A stretch of 58,342 bases of DNA from Waterburya agarophytonicola KI4 (GCF_020640915.1 NZ_JADWDC010000027.1:1-58342), one strand, 5' to 3'. Positions 7,601 through 17,102 are shown, counted from the stretch's first letter. Notes: generated by a model from the sequence alone, not told the origin. Numbers and translations: made by a program.

Positions 7601-10396
7601 ATGGCTGAAAATCAAATATTTGGAACAGAAAATAATGACTTATTATTAGATACTGCTTTAGAAGATGAAATATTTGCCTTTGGTGGAAATGACGAGATCG
7701 AAACTACTGAAGGTAGCGATATTATTTATGGCGATACGGGAAGGGATACATTAACTTTTAATTATGGCGATCACAATGGGGATCTAAATATTAATCTTTC
7801 TAGTTACGATAGTTCTACTGGAGATGGTTCGGTATATGTAGAAAGTTACAGTCCCAATTATTTTACTAACAACATTAATTTTTACAGCATTGAAAAGCTG
7901 AAATTACTTGGTGGTGACGGCAACGATACTCTTGGTTCTTATTCAAATAATGGCATTGTCTCCGATGAAACCATAGAAGGTGGTGCAGGAGATGATTATA
8001 TCTCTACAGGTAAAGGCTACGATGTTGTCGATGGTGGTACTGGATTTGATATTCTCAACTTAGACTTTAGTAGTAACTACAGTGGGGTAACTTCTAGTCT
8101 TAATGATAGTAATAGTGGAGAATATACCAGCGATGAAAGTGTAGTTGAATTTAGCAACATTGAAGGAGTTAATGTTTATGGTTCATCCTACGATGATGTA
8201 TTAGCTGCACCTATTGGTAATAGTAACAATCCTGCACCCGTCATTTTTCCCTACATTGATGGTGGTAGTGGAATCGATGAATTAGTAGTAGACTATTCTG
8301 ACAATAATAGCGACTTACAGATTACTTCTACGGGGAGTTCTTCTGGCAGTATAGATGCTTATTCGATGTCTACAGGTAACTATTTTAATAATCTTCAATA
8401 TAACGATATTGAAAGGTTTAATATTACTACTGGTCGCGGTAACGACAACATTGATTTAGGTTATAACAACTACTCCGATGAAACTATTAATGCTGGTGCG
8501 GGAGATGATTATATCTCTACAGGTAAAGGCTACGATGTTGTCGATGGTGGTACTGGATTTGATATTCTCAACTTAGACTTTAGTAGTAACTACAGTGGGG
8601 TAACTTCTAGTCTTAATGATAGTAATAGTGGAGAATATACCAGCGATGAAAGTGTAGTTGAATTTAGCAACATTGAAGGAGTTAATGTTTATGGTTCATC
8701 CTACGATGATGTATTAGCTGCACCTATTGGTAATAGTAACACCACTGAATTTATTCCTTATATTGATGGTGGCGAAGGTTTCGATGAATTGATTATAGAT
8801 CTAAGCGATCGCAATGATAACCTACAGATTGAAAACTATTCAGGTTTAAATATCAATTCTCCCAACCACAGCAATTACCTCGATGTTTATAGTATTGAAA
8901 GCTTCGACATTACTACTGGTCGCGGTGATGATGATATCAACCTCGATCAATTTATGTATTCCGACGAAACTATTGATGCGGGTGCAGGAGATGACTTTAT
9001 TTCTGCGGGACGAGGAAATGATGTAGTTGATGGAGGTCGTGGATACGACGTTCTGAATTTAGACTTTAGTACTGCCTTAAGTGGTGTAACTTCCAGTCTG
9101 AGCGATCGCAACAGCGGTGAATATATCACTGATGATGATTCGGTAGAGTTTAGCAATATTGAAGCAGTAAGCATTTATGGATCGGCTTATGATGATGTAT
9201 TAGTTGCACCTATAAGTACCAGTAATAGTAGCGATCTATACTTCTTGCCCATGATTAATGGAGGCGAAGGAATTGACGAATTGGTGGTTGATTACTCTGA
9301 AATTCGCAGCGATTTAAGTGTATATTCCAATGGTAGCAACTTATCGATTAGCGTTCTTGACACTGGAAACTTCAAAGATATTCAGCACTTTGATATTGAG
9401 AAAATCAATCTGACAACTGGTAAAGGTAATGATGTTGTAGAACTTGGCTATACCAGTCATGTTGTCGACACAGGTGCTGGAGATGACTCGATTTTATTTG
9501 GCATTGATACTCCAAGAGGTAATAGTTTTGTTGATGGTGGAAGTGGTTTTGATGTTGTCAATCTGGATTATTCGTCTCTTTATAACAATGGAGTGACTGC
9601 TAGCGTTACTAATAGTGGAAATGTTCTCTACTCTACCGACGAAGGTATGGTTGAATTTAGCAACATTGAAATAATCAATGTCTTTGGTTCGGATAATGAT
9701 GATGTTTTAATTGCAGTGGGCAATAGTAACAGTACTCTTAATGGTGGTAATGGTAATGATTCCCTTATAGGTAGTGACGGTGATGACTATCTTGATGGCT
9801 ACTATGGCGATGATACCATTCGTGGCGGTAATGGCGACGATCTAATTGAAGGTAGTAATGGCGCAGATCGCTTGTTTGGCGATGGTGGCAACGACACCAT
9901 AAGCGGTGGCGATGGTGCAGATAAAATCAATGGTGGAAACAATAATGACGAAATTACTGGTGGTGATGGTACAGACACGATTTATGGCGATGGTGGCAAC
10001 GACCTGATTTATGGTGATGACGACAAAGACTCAATCTCGGGTAATGCTGGTAATGACACCATGAATGGTGGCGCGGGTAACGACTTTATCAGAGGTGGAG
10101 ATGGGGAAGATCTTCTCTTCGGAGGAGATGGTAAAGATAATCTGTTTGGCGATGGAGGAATGGATATTTTCGCTTTACAGTCTTATTCCCAATACGATGT
10201 TATTAAAGACTTTGCTGATAATATCGACATGATTGGCTTAAGCAACGGATTAACCTTTGGCGATTTGACTATTGTTAGTACTTCTTCTGGTACTAGCAGC
10301 GTAATTAAAGATGCCAGTAATGGTAATGAAATATTGGCTTATGTTTCGGGAGTAGATCCTGCGGATATAACTAGTGCCGACTTTGTTAATCTCTAA
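7601..10396 (+). CDS. Large RTX-type calcium-binding repeat protein
   Basis: The 931-residue protein is acidic and has no N-terminal signal peptide, as expected for type I secretion substrates. Residues 1-700 contain about five modules of roughly 170 residues, each with a GAGDDYIS/GGxGxD stretch, a LNLDFSS segment and a VEFSNIEGVNVYGSSYDDVL segment. Residues 708-860 hold a run of glycine/aspartate nonapeptides (GGNGNDSL, GGDGADKI and so on) that bind calcium in beta-rolls. The C-terminus (YDVIKDFADNIDMIGL, ending DITSADFVNL) is the common cyanobacterial RTX tail. Two modules are identical at the DNA level over 241 bp. No secretion genes lie nearby. A surface or extracellular role is likely; no enzymatic domain is seen. 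Confidence 0.85.
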   Translation: MAENQIFGTENNDLLLDTALEDEIFAFGGNDEIETTEGSDIIYGDTGRDTLTFNYGDHNGDLNINLSSYDSSTGDGSVYVESYSPNYFTNNINFYSIEKLKLLGGDGNDTLGSYSNNGIVSDETIEGGAGDDYISTGKGYDVVDGGTGFDILNLDFSSNYSGVTSSLNDSNSGEYTSDESVVEFSNIEGVNVYGSSYDDVLAAPIGNSNNPAPVIFPYIDGGSGIDELVVDYSDNNSDLQITSTGSSSGSIDAYSMSTGNYFNNLQYNDIERFNITTGRGNDNIDLGYNNYSDETINAGAGDDYISTGKGYDVVDGGTGFDILNLDFSSNYSGVTSSLNDSNSGEYTSDESVVEFSNIEGVNVYGSSYDDVLAAPIGNSNTTEFIPYIDGGEGFDELIIDLSDRNDNLQIENYSGLNINSPNHSNYLDVYSIESFDITTGRGDDDINLDQFMYSDETIDAGAGDDFISAGRGNDVVDGGRGYDVLNLDFSTALSGVTSSLSDRNSGEYITDDDSVEFSNIEAVSIYGSAYDDVLVAPISTSNSSDLYFLPMINGGEGIDELVVDYSEIRSDLSVYSNGSNLSISVLDTGNFKDIQHFDIEKINLTTGKGNDVVELGYTSHVVDTGAGDDSILFGIDTPRGNSFVDGGSGFDVVNLDYSSLYNNGVTASVTNSGNVLYSTDEGMVEFSNIEIINVFGSDNDDVLIAVGNSNSTLNGGNGNDSLIGSDGDDYLDGYYGDDTIRGGNGDDLIEGSNGADRLFGDGGNDTISGGDGADKINGGNNNDEITGGDGTDTIYGDGGNDLIYGDDDKDSISGNAGNDTMNGGAGNDFIRGGDGEDLLFGGDGKDNLFGDGGMDIFALQSYSQYDVIKDFADNIDMIGLSNGLTFGDLTIVSTSSGTSSVIKDASNGNEILAYVSGVDPADITSADFVNL
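7988..8228 (+). repeat. 241-bp perfect direct repeat, copy 1 (inside RTX gene)
   Basis: This stretch is identical base for base to 8501-8741, at an offset of 513 bp (171 codons), so the frame is preserved. Other modules of the gene have diverged clearly, which points to a recent duplication or gene conversion. Confidence 0.92.
8501..8741 (+). repeat. 241-bp perfect direct repeat, copy 2 (inside RTX gene)
   Basis: Second copy of 7988-8228, with no mismatch over 241 bp. The flanking module sequence on both sides is diverged. Confidence 0.92.
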
Positions 10397-10439
10397 CTCG
10401 ATCGCGACTGAAGATTGATTGAATTGATAGTCAATAATT

Positions 10440-10470
10440 GCGATCGCCTATGAATAGAGCGATCGCTTTT
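10440..10470 (+). terminator. Hairpin terminator after the RTX gene
   Basis: Two GCGATCGC octamers (10440-10447 and 10459-10466), extended by CTAT/ATAG pairing with one bulge, form a stem followed by a T-rich tract. It lies 43 bp after the RTX stop codon and abuts the convergent small membrane protein gene. Confidence 0.6.
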
Positions 10471-10680
10471 CTATTTTTTATAAGCTTTGGCTGAAGCTCT
10501 AATCCAAGTAAAAGCAGCAATACCCAAGGGGATTAAGATAAAAATTGCTCCCGAAACAATGGGATGGGTTCTGATCGTCATGCTAGAAGCCATCGCTGTA
10601 ATGCCCAAACCACAATATACTAGACCAACTAAAGGTATTCCTAAAACTAAAAAAGCAAATTTCTTGTCAGAATTCATCAT
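10471..10680 (-). CDS. Small two-span membrane protein, unknown function
   Basis: The 69-residue protein has two hydrophobic stretches, at about residues 8-32 and 42-60, and a basic C-terminus (RASAKAYKK). It starts with two consecutive ATG codons. I do not recognise a family. The hydrophobic pattern and the position between two terminators support a real monocistronic gene, but small size limits certainty. Confidence 0.55.
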   Translation of the reverse strand: MMNSDKKFAFLVLGIPLVGLVYCGLGITAMASSMTIRTHPIVSGAIFILIPLGIAAFTWIRASAKAYKK

Positions 10681-10704
10681 ATTTTAAGTAAATCAAAAAT
10701 ATCT

Positions 10705-10740
10705 AAAAAAAAACGGGAGGATGATTAAACAAACCCCCGT
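10705..10740 (-). terminator. Intrinsic terminator of the murC-murB-ybaB cluster
   Basis: On the minus strand ACGGGGG (10734-10740) pairs with CCTCCCG (10714-10720, one mismatch) and is followed directly by nine Ts (10705-10713). It lies 32 bp after the ybaB stop codon. Confidence 0.8.
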
Positions 10741-10771
10741 CGATCCTTAAAATCAAAATCTGGAAAACAAT

Positions 10772-11110
10772 CTACATCCCAGGAAGATTTAAACCGCTAG
10801 TTAGTTCTTCCATACGTCCGCGCATTAGTTCGGTAGACTGTTCGTAAGCAGAAGTCATTGCTGCGGTTACAGATACAGAAAGAGCTTCTGCACCCTGAGA
10901 CATCGCATCAGGGGAAATTTCTACACGACGAGGCTCTTGATTACCACTCATCACAACTTTGACTAGTCCATCTTCACTAGTTCCTTCAATCTCCATTTGT
11001 TCCAATTCATTTTGGAGTTGTTGCGCTCCTGCTTGAACTTCCTGCGCTTTTTTGAAAGCATCAGCAAGTTCTTTCATTTTTCCTAGTGGACCAAATCCTT
11101 TTCCTGCCAT
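10772..11110 (-). CDS. YbaB/EbfC-family nucleoid-associated protein
   Basis: The 112-residue protein has a helical N-terminal half ([21 protein letters not shown]) and the family core [30 protein letters not shown]-terminal helix and GLNLPGM end it. YbaB/EbfC proteins form pincer-shaped dimers that bind DNA. The gene follows murB by 70 bp on the same strand, so it is probably the last gene of the mur cluster. Confidence 0.9.
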   Translation of the reverse strand: MAGKGFGPLGKMKELADAFKKAQEVQAGAQQLQNELEQMEIEGTSEDGLVKVVMSGNQEPRRVEISPDAMSQGAEALSVSVTAAMTSAYEQSTELMRGRMEELTSGLNLPGM

Positions 11111-11180
11111 ATCTATTATTAATTTTTAGCTTATTTATTTAGTGACTACGAAAGTTTATCTCAACTGTCAAGCAAGCAAT

Positions 11181-12059
11181 CTAGAATTCTCCGATTAGCT
11201 TAACTTCTGGCTCTAAAGATATTGAACAATGATATTCTACTTTTTCTTGAGCATAGCGAATTAATTCAAATATATCTTTAGCGGTAGCCGTACCACAGTT
11301 AAGAATAAAGTTGGCATGACGATGAGCTATTTGAGCATCACCAATCTTATAACCTTTTAATCCAAGCTGTTCGATGAGTCTGGCTGCGGCGTGAGGTTGA
11401 GGATTACGGAAAACGCTACCGCAACTGGGAAGATGATAGGGTTGAGATGTTTTGCGTTGCGTCCAATTTTGATTGGAAAGTTCCATAATTTCAGTTTTGC
11501 TATAGCCAGGCTCAAGTTGCATTGTCGCTTTGACCACCATATTATTGCCTCCCTGTAAATTAGAATTACGATAGCTATAGGCTAAATCTTCTGGCTTCAT
11601 TTCTTTAATTGTGCCGTCAGGGGACAAAACAGTTGCACTAACCAATATATCTGCCATACAGGAGGTGTGTGCGCCCGCATTCATCACCACTCCTCCCCCT
11701 ACCGTACCTGGTATACCCACCGCCCATTCCAGCCCTTTTAAGCCCCTTTTAGCTGCCTTCCAGGCTAATTTAGCGATCGCCTCCCCCGCATCAGCAGTTA
11801 GTAACCCAGTTTCGGGATCGAACTCATAACTACGAAAATATCGCGTAGAAAGTACCAATCCAGAAATCCCGCGATCGCTAATCAGTAAATTTGAACCAGC
11901 ACCCAGGAGAGTTAAAGGTACATCTTGATGTTGATACCATTCAAAACTAGCCTCAAGTTCATCCCAATTTCTTGGTGCAGCATACCATTGAGCATCTCCC
12001 CCTACTTTATAAGAGGTTTGATTTGCTAGGGATATACTTTCTTGGATTAAATTTTCCAT
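11181..12059 (-). CDS. murB: UDP-N-acetylenolpyruvoylglucosamine reductase
   Basis: MurB is the FAD-dependent cytoplasmic enzyme that makes UDP-N-acetylmuramate. Visible motifs are TSYKVGGDAQWYAAP at the FAD site, LLGAGSNLLISD, GLEWAVGIPGTVGGGVVMNAGAH and the C-terminal LPSCGSVFRNP, which carries the catalytic Ser region. LIEQLGLKGYKIGDAQIAHRHANFI then follows. The ATG at 12059 gives 292 residues, close to the family, and starts 10 bp after the murC stop. A longer frame reaching 12182 would overlap murC by over 100 bp and is unlikely. Confidence 0.93.
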   Translation of the reverse strand: MENLIQESISLANQTSYKVGGDAQWYAAPRNWDELEASFEWYQHQDVPLTLLGAGSNLLISDRGISGLVLSTRYFRSYEFDPETGLLTADAGEAIAKLAWKAAKRGLKGLEWAVGIPGTVGGGVVMNAGAHTSCMADILVSATVLSPDGTIKEMKPEDLAYSYRNSNLQGGNNMVVKATMQLEPGYSKTEIMELSNQNWTQRKTSQPYHLPSCGSVFRNPQPHAAARLIEQLGLKGYKIGDAQIAHRHANFILNCGTATAKDIFELIRYAQEKVEYHCSISLEPEVKLIGEF

Positions 12060-12069
12060 TTCATGATTA

Positions 12070-13620
12070 CTAATGTTGATATAGAGCGATGGTTTTGGGA
12101 ATGGATTGATTAAGGTTTCCTGCTCCCAAGAACATTGCCAAGTCTCCTGGCTGCAATATTTGTTGTTGAAGAAAGTCCGCAATAGAATCTACTGAGGCAT
12201 GGTAATGAACATTCTTGTGTTTGAGAGCACCCTCGACAGTTCCTTCAAGCGGGGGAACCCCGCCAGCGGACTGTCTCGCAATTTCTTTAACTAAATCTCC
12301 TCCACTGATACCATAAATATTTTTTTCTCCTGCGCTGTAGATATCGGTAATGACAACAACATCGGCAGTTTGAAAAGCTTCGGCAAATTCAGTTAAAAAG
12401 GTGTGAGTACGACTATAACGGTGGGGTTGAAAAATTGCCACTACTCTTTGTAGAGAATTGTTACCTGCGACTCTAAGTTTTCCCGCAGCCAAAGTAACTT
12501 CAATCTCGCTGGGATGATGGGCGTAGTCATCAATAAAGATGATGTTATTAACTTCTCCCCGATGCTCGAATCTTCTTTTTGTACCGCCAAAAGTAGTTAG
12601 AGATTGGGCAATAGTATTAAATTTTAATCCTGCTTGTCTGCCTACGGCGATCGCAGCAAGGGCATTACTAAGATTATGTTCTCCTAGCATGGGTAATTCT
12701 AACTCTCCCAAACAGACTCCTCTTGACCAAATTTCGGCGTTGCTTCCCTGGGAATGATAGCTAACATTTTGAGCGGTGTAATCTGCTCCCAAATCTGGAT
12801 CGAGACTATAACTAATAGTTAATGCTAACTCCTCGCGAATTATGGGATCGTCAATACAGCCGATCAGAGTATTACATTGAGAGGCAAAGGTTTGAAAAAT
12901 ACCAATTACTTCTTGAATATCCTGATAGCGATCGGGATGATCGAGTTCAATATTAGTAATTACTCCAATACTAGGATGATGCTTGACCAAAGAGCCATCA
13001 GATTCGTCTGCCTCGGCTACTAAGTATTGTCCTTGTCCGCTGCGAGCGTTACCATCCCAAGCATCGACTTCACCACCAACTATAATAGTAGGGTCGAGAT
13101 CGCATGCAAAAAGCATATAACCAATCAAGCTACTCGTAGTTGTTTTCCCGTGGGTTCCCGAAACAGCAATGCTTTGATACTGCTCGATCAGCGCAGCCAA
13201 AAGATCGGAACGGTGAAAAATAGGACAACCCAATTTAATTGCTGCTTGATATTCTGGATTAGTTTTGGCGATCGCTGTGGAGCAAACTACCTGGGGTAAA
13301 TTATCCACTTGATTAATATTAGATATTGATTCGGCTATCTCTGGTTGAACTCCTGCACTAACTGGTAATGGTTGGGGTTTCTCTACCGAAACATTATTAA
13401 AAAAATCTAGGTTGCTAGCTAACTGACTGGGAAAAAATTTAACTCCCAAAGTCTCAAGGCGATCGGTAATATGGCTAGAACGAAGATCGGAACCCGACAC
13501 TGGCAGTTGACGTTGAGCAACAATATAGGCTAAAGCCGACATCCCAATTCCGCCAATACCAATAAAGTGAAATGGTTTCCCGTTCAAATCTACTTTTGCC
13601 ACTCTTTTATCTCCTGCCAT
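12070..13620 (-). CDS. murC: UDP-N-acetylmuramate--L-alanine ligase
   Basis: MurC adds L-Ala to UDP-MurNAc using ATP, the first peptide step of peptidoglycan synthesis. The 516-residue protein has the N-terminal fold FHFIGIGGIGMSALAYI, the ATP loop SGTHGKTTTSSLIGY, the EADESDGS motif, the IELDHPDRY stretch and the C-terminal FIDDYAHHPSEI and FQPHRYSRT. An insert (about residues 75-100) between the first two regions is somewhat longer than in proteobacteria. The gene is first of a murC-murB-ybaB run. Confidence 0.95.
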   Translation of the reverse strand: MAGDKRVAKVDLNGKPFHFIGIGGIGMSALAYIVAQRQLPVSGSDLRSSHITDRLETLGVKFFPSQLASNLDFFNNVSVEKPQPLPVSAGVQPEIAESISNINQVDNLPQVVCSTAIAKTNPEYQAAIKLGCPIFHRSDLLAALIEQYQSIAVSGTHGKTTTSSLIGYMLFACDLDPTIIVGGEVDAWDGNARSGQGQYLVAEADESDGSLVKHHPSIGVITNIELDHPDRYQDIQEVIGIFQTFASQCNTLIGCIDDPIIREELALTISYSLDPDLGADYTAQNVSYHSQGSNAEIWSRGVCLGELELPMLGEHNLSNALAAIAVGRQAGLKFNTIAQSLTTFGGTKRRFEHRGEVNNIIFIDDYAHHPSEIEVTLAAGKLRVAGNNSLQRVVAIFQPHRYSRTHTFLTEFAEAFQTADVVVITDIYSAGEKNIYGISGGDLVKEIARQSAGGVPPLEGTVEGALKHKNVHYHASVDSIADFLQQQILQPGDLAMFLGAGNLNQSIPKTIALYQH

Positions 13621-13728
13621 AACACGATTACTCTGCTCAACGGTTACAGAATACTCTCTTATAACTAAAGTTAAAGTATTCCATAACTTATGATTGTTCT
13701 AAACAATACGGCATATGATAACAAGATT

Positions 13729-13764
13729 TTTTTGGAGTTAGGTATCTTTTTGGAGTTGGGTATC
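13729..13764 (+). repeat. 18-bp tandem repeat (two copies, one mismatch)
   Basis: TTTTTGGAGTTAGGTATC (13729-13746) is followed immediately by a copy differing at one base (13747-13764). It lies in the 420-bp spacer between divergent murC and gap2. It could be a regulator site or a slippage product. Confidence 0.7.
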
Positions 13765-13841
13765 AATCTTAACTAGTTAAAGATTGAATTATTGATTTTC
13801 TACATACACTTAGCACAATCAACCAAGAAATCGACAGTTCC

Positions 13842-13982
13842 ATGACGTTAGAGACAATATTTAAGAGTTATCTCGATCAATTTCGCGATCAAGCAAACTA
13901 TTTTGCCGAGTTTTTTGTTAATGATATGCTCCCAAAATTGATTATAGATAGGGTCTTGAAATGTGCTTACTTTACGATATGA
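13842..13982 (+). CDS. Possible 46-residue protein upstream of gap2
   Basis: A short frame starts at ATG 13842 and ends at TGA 13980-13982, 58 bp before gap2. It reads MTLETIFKSYLDQFRDQANY and continues with an aromatic-rich segment. No ribosome site is obvious and I recognise no family. It may be the stump of a decayed gene or chance. The rest of the 13621-14040 spacer holds an 18-bp tandem repeat and presumably the murC and gap2 promoters. Confidence 0.2.
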   Translation: MTLETIFKSYLDQFRDQANYFAEFFVNDMLPKLIIDRVLKCAYFTI

Positions 13983-14040
13983 TGAGTCTTATTAAGAATG
14001 TTTTAACTATTAACACAATAAAATAGAGGGCAAAAATATA

Positions 14041-15054
14041 GTGGTTAGAGTAGCAATTAACGGTTTTGGACGTATTGGGCGTAATTTTGTCAGGTGCCTA
14101 TTAAGTAGAGGAACAGACACTAATCTAGAGTTGGTAGGGATCAACGATACTTCCGATCCTAAAACTAATTCTCATCTATTGAAATATGACACCATGCTAG
14201 GTACTTTAGATGCAGACATTGGCTATGATACCAATTCTCTAATCGTCAATGGCAAAACAATTAAATGCGTCTCCGATCGCAATCCTTTAAACTTGCCTTG
14301 GAAAGAATGGGATATTGATATTGTTATTGAATCTACTGGCGTTTTCCGCGATGCTCCTGGGGCGGGCAAACACCTCCAAGCTGGAGCTAAAAAAGTAGTT
14401 ATTACTGCTCCTGGTAGTGGTCCTGACATTGGTACTTATGTCATGGGTGTAAACCACGAGAAATATACTCCTGGTGAATTTGATATCGTTAGTAATGCAA
14501 GTTGTACTACTAACTGTTTGGCTCCTATTGTTAAAGTTATTAACGAGCAGTTTGGTATCATTAAAGGTGCTATGACTACTACTCACAGTTATACTGGCGA
14601 CCAACGTATTTTAGATGCTAGTCACCGCGACCTAAGAAGAGCTAGAGCCGCAGCAGCCAACATCGTACCTACTTCAACTGGTGCAGCCAAAGCAGTAGCA
14701 CTTGTCTATCCTGAAGTGAAAGGAAAACTAAATGGTATTGCATTGCGCGTACCTACTCCTAATGTTTCTGTAGTTGACTTGGTTGCCCAAGTTGAAAAGA
14801 AAACTATCGCCGAAGAAGTGAACGATGCTTTGAAAAAGGCTGCTGAAGGTCAAATGAAAGGTATTTTGGGATATACTGATTTGCCTTTAGTGTCTTCTGA
14901 CTTTAAAGGTACTGACGTTTCTTCTACTATTGATAGTCAACTAACTTTAGTATTGGATGGTGACATGGTTAAAGTCGTTGCTTGGTACGACAACGAGTGG
15001 GGTTATTCTCAGCGTGTTGTTGACCTAGCCCAGTTAGTTGCTGCTGGAATGTAG
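14041..15054 (+). CDS. gap2: Glyceraldehyde-3-phosphate dehydrogenase, Calvin-cycle type
   Basis: The 337-residue enzyme interconverts glyceraldehyde 3-phosphate and 1,3-bisphosphoglycerate. It has the NAD(P) fold [17 protein letters not shown], the catalytic [12 protein letters not shown], the [21 protein letters not shown] segment and the C-terminal [16 protein letters not shown]. The pattern [18 protein letters not shown] resembles cyanobacterial Gap2 and plastid GapA/B, which accept NADPH in photosynthetic carbon fixation. It starts at GTG 14041; no upstream ATG fits. A clear terminator follows. Confidence 0.92.
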   Translation: MVRVAINGFGRIGRNFVRCLLSRGTDTNLELVGINDTSDPKTNSHLLKYDTMLGTLDADIGYDTNSLIVNGKTIKCVSDRNPLNLPWKEWDIDIVIESTGVFRDAPGAGKHLQAGAKKVVITAPGSGPDIGTYVMGVNHEKYTPGEFDIVSNASCTTNCLAPIVKVINEQFGIIKGAMTTTHSYTGDQRILDASHRDLRRARAAAANIVPTSTGAAKAVALVYPEVKGKLNGIALRVPTPNVSVVDLVAQVEKKTIAEEVNDALKKAAEGQMKGILGYTDLPLVSSDFKGTDVSSTIDSQLTLVLDGDMVKVVAWYDNEWGYSQRVVDLAQLVAAGM

Positions 15055-15087
15055 AATTAATTGACTTAATTAGCACAGTCAAATCTT

Positions 15088-15124
15088 AAAAGCACTCCCC
15101 TCACATCATAGGCGGAGTGCTTTT
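15088..15124 (+). terminator. Intrinsic terminator of gap2
   Basis: AAAAGCACTCC (15088-15098) pairs with GGAGTGCTTTT (15114-15124) over 11 bp, 33 bp after the gap2 stop. The T-run is within and just after the right arm. Confidence 0.85.
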
Positions 15125-15223
15125 GTTCGTCCAGCATCTCAAGTACTAGTAATCCGTTCAAAAAAGACGAATCTAGGTTACTCTAAAATTTGTGACAATT
15201 CATAATCAACTTTTGAAGAAAAC

Positions 15224-15673
15224 ATGGAACGCACTTTTATTATGATCAAACCTGATGGCGTGCAACGTCATCTAACTGGAGAAATCATTCATCGCTTCGA
15301 GCGCAAAGGTTTTACTCTAGTCGGACTAAAAATGATGCAGGTTTCTCGTGAATTAGCAGAAACTCATTATAGCGTTCATCAAGAAAGACCTTTTTTTAAA
15401 GGTTTAGTTGATTTTATTACTTCTGCTCCTGTCATTGCGATGGTATGGGAAGGAGAGAATGTAGTTAGTGCAGCTAGAAACCTAATTGGTCAAACTAACC
15501 CCACAACTGCCGATCCTGGTTCAATTCGCGGAGACTTTGGTGTTAGCATTGGACGCAACCTAATTCATGGCTCTGATGCCATCGAGACCGCTCAAACAGA
15601 AATAGCTCTGTGGTTTGTCGAAGACGAGTTAGTAGATTGGAAGCCTGTCAGACAATCTTGGCTCTACGAATAA
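15224..15673 (+). CDS. ndk: Nucleoside diphosphate kinase
   Basis: The 149-residue enzyme balances NTP pools through a phospho-His intermediate. It begins [20 protein letters not shown]. It contains [11 protein letters not shown], the [18 protein letters not shown] loop and the active-site [12 protein letters not shown], with the catalytic His at about residue 115. Length and motifs match the family exactly. It is monocistronic, between gap2 and a convergent membrane protein gene. Confidence 0.96.
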   Translation: MERTFIMIKPDGVQRHLTGEIIHRFERKGFTLVGLKMMQVSRELAETHYSVHQERPFFKGLVDFITSAPVIAMVWEGENVVSAARNLIGQTNPTTADPGSIRGDFGVSIGRNLIHGSDAIETAQTEIALWFVEDELVDWKPVRQSWLYE

Positions 15674-15729
15674 GTTTCTTTGAGAGGATTGAGAAGATAC
15701 ATTTTTATAAAATATTAAATTATGTTTGC

Positions 15730-16122
15730 TCAATCCTCATGGCTGTCATAATCTTGATTTGCTAAAGCAAACAAACTACAGATAGCGCAGGTCATCAAGC
15801 CTAATGCGATCGCCCAGCTACTCCCCCCAAAGCTAATATCGATCGCCCAATTAGTAAATACTCCTGCAATTAAAAAAGGAATAATACTAAATACAGAGGC
15901 ATAAAAGGCATTTTGGGACTCTCTGGCTGGACGAGTCTCTTCAAATTCCTCGACGGAAGTATAGAGCAATCCTTCAGCAAAGTTAAACCATCTTTCCAAT
16001 TGATTGCTAATCCAAGTTTTGCTTGAATCCAATCCTATATATAGTGCCAGGGACCAAATACATCCACCCGCTAAATCGACTGTATCTAACTCAAAAGAAA
16101 AGGCAATTAGGTCTACGATCAT
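15730..16122 (-). CDS. Hypothetical membrane protein
   Basis: The 130-residue protein has an N-terminal hydrophobic stretch and two clear spans at about residues 75-95 and 101-120. Between them lies a polar stretch (SVEEFEETRPARESQNA). The C-terminus is acidic (NQDYDSHED). I do not recognise a family. It converges on ndk and diverges from the M23 peptidase gene. Confidence 0.6.
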   Translation of the reverse strand: MIVDLIAFSFELDTVDLAGGCIWSLALYIGLDSSKTWISNQLERWFNFAEGLLYTSVEEFEETRPARESQNAFYASVFSIIPFLIAGVFTNWAIDISFGGSSWAIALGLMTCAICSLFALANQDYDSHED

Positions 16123-16457
16123 GTTTTGTTTATAACTATATTATTTTGAATTACTTCAACGAAACTTTAAATTAAGTGTATTTCCAATGAAAAGTTATGA
16201 TAAAGCTCGGTATAAGTACTTAGTGTAATATTGCTAGTCAAAAAATTAAACAGTATATTTGGAAAGGACTGTTTAAATTTACAAAAGTATTTTTGATTTT
16301 ATTGAACTTGGTCTGCCAGTAATTACTCAAAAATTAGCTATTTTCTGCTAGAAATTAGGATGGAAAATTTTTTACAGCCGAATTTCCATCTAACCCGCTA
16401 ACAAGCATAAATTAGGGCTGACAAGCGTAAATTCCTATATTGATTGAACCTAAATAA
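16123..16457. other. Divergent AT-rich spacer
   Basis: These 335 bp separate the hypothetical membrane protein gene from the M23 peptidase gene. They are AT-rich. Near 16400-16435 a short motif, ACAAGC(A/G)TAAATT, occurs twice. No coding frame, RNA gene or strong hairpin was seen; promoters for both flanking genes are expected here. Confidence 0.5.
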
Positions 16458-17090
16458 ATGAGTTACAGACCTATAATTAGATGGAATCGCTGGCTAACTA
16501 TTGCGATCGCCACCGTTTTAATATCTTTAGGATTTCATAGTTGGAGGAATCCTCAGTCCATCGCATCAGATATTCCCGAACAAATTTTACTTGCTCAAGA
16601 TGTTTCCGCAGTTTGGCAAAAAGGTTCTTTTCCAGTAGAAAATTTTCAATCCTACACGTCTCCCTTTGGTTATCGGGCTTCTCCTGTCAATGGACAACGC
16701 CAGTTTCATAATGGACTAGATTTAGCTGCTCCTCGGGGTAGCTACATCCGTAACTGGTGGGGCGGTAAAATAACTGACTTATCCGACGATACTGCCTGTG
16801 GAACATCTATCACTGTTCAATCTGGTGCTTGGACTCATAGTTATTGTCATATGGAAGGCTATGTTGAGAATAATCCCAACGGTAGATTTTTGCTCGATCG
16901 CGATGCAGGAATTCAAATAGCTTTAGGACAAGATATTCCAGCAGGAGCGAGAATAGGACGTATTGGCATGACTGGACGCACGACAGGGCCTCATTTACAC
17001 TGGGTTCTCAAGTATAACGGAAGCTATATAGATCCTGCCTCAGTACTTAGAGAAATGTTTAAGGGTCAAACTGTTTCTTCTGCTTCTTAA
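16458..17090 (+). CDS. M23-family peptidoglycan metallopeptidase
   Basis: The 210-residue protein starts with a short basic segment and a hydrophobic span (WLTIAIATVLISLGF), a signal anchor or signal peptide. The LytM domain covers about residues 70-200. FGYRASPVNGQRQFHNGLDLAAP has the first zinc ligands (His and Asp), and HSYCHMEGY and GPHLHWVLKYNGSYIDP hold the other His ligands. All zinc residues appear present, so an active endopeptidase cutting peptide crosslinks is likely. It converges with crtO with 12 bp between stops. Confidence 0.9.
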   Translation: MSYRPIIRWNRWLTIAIATVLISLGFHSWRNPQSIASDIPEQILLAQDVSAVWQKGSFPVENFQSYTSPFGYRASPVNGQRQFHNGLDLAAPRGSYIRNWWGGKITDLSDDTACGTSITVQSGAWTHSYCHMEGYVENNPNGRFLLDRDAGIQIALGQDIPAGARIGRIGMTGRTTGPHLHWVLKYNGSYIDPASVLREMFKGQTVSSAS

Positions 17091-17102
17091 TAGTGATTTA
17101 GG

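Noticed and set aside
8947-9174. Minus-strand frame inside the RTX gene
   Set aside because: It mirrors the repetitive Gly/Asp codons of the RTX protein and has no independent coding features.
7601-10396. CRISPR-like repetition
   Set aside because: The repeats are codon-level protein repeats of unequal length in one long frame, without constant spacers.
7371-10470. Frequent GCGATCGC octamers considered as regulator sites
   Set aside because: They are the HIP1 palindrome, found throughout cyanobacterial genomes including coding regions; only those in hairpins with T-runs were called.
14223-14604. Minus-strand frames opposite gap2
   Set aside because: gap2 is a highly conserved gene in full frame; the antisense frames are shadows of its codon use.
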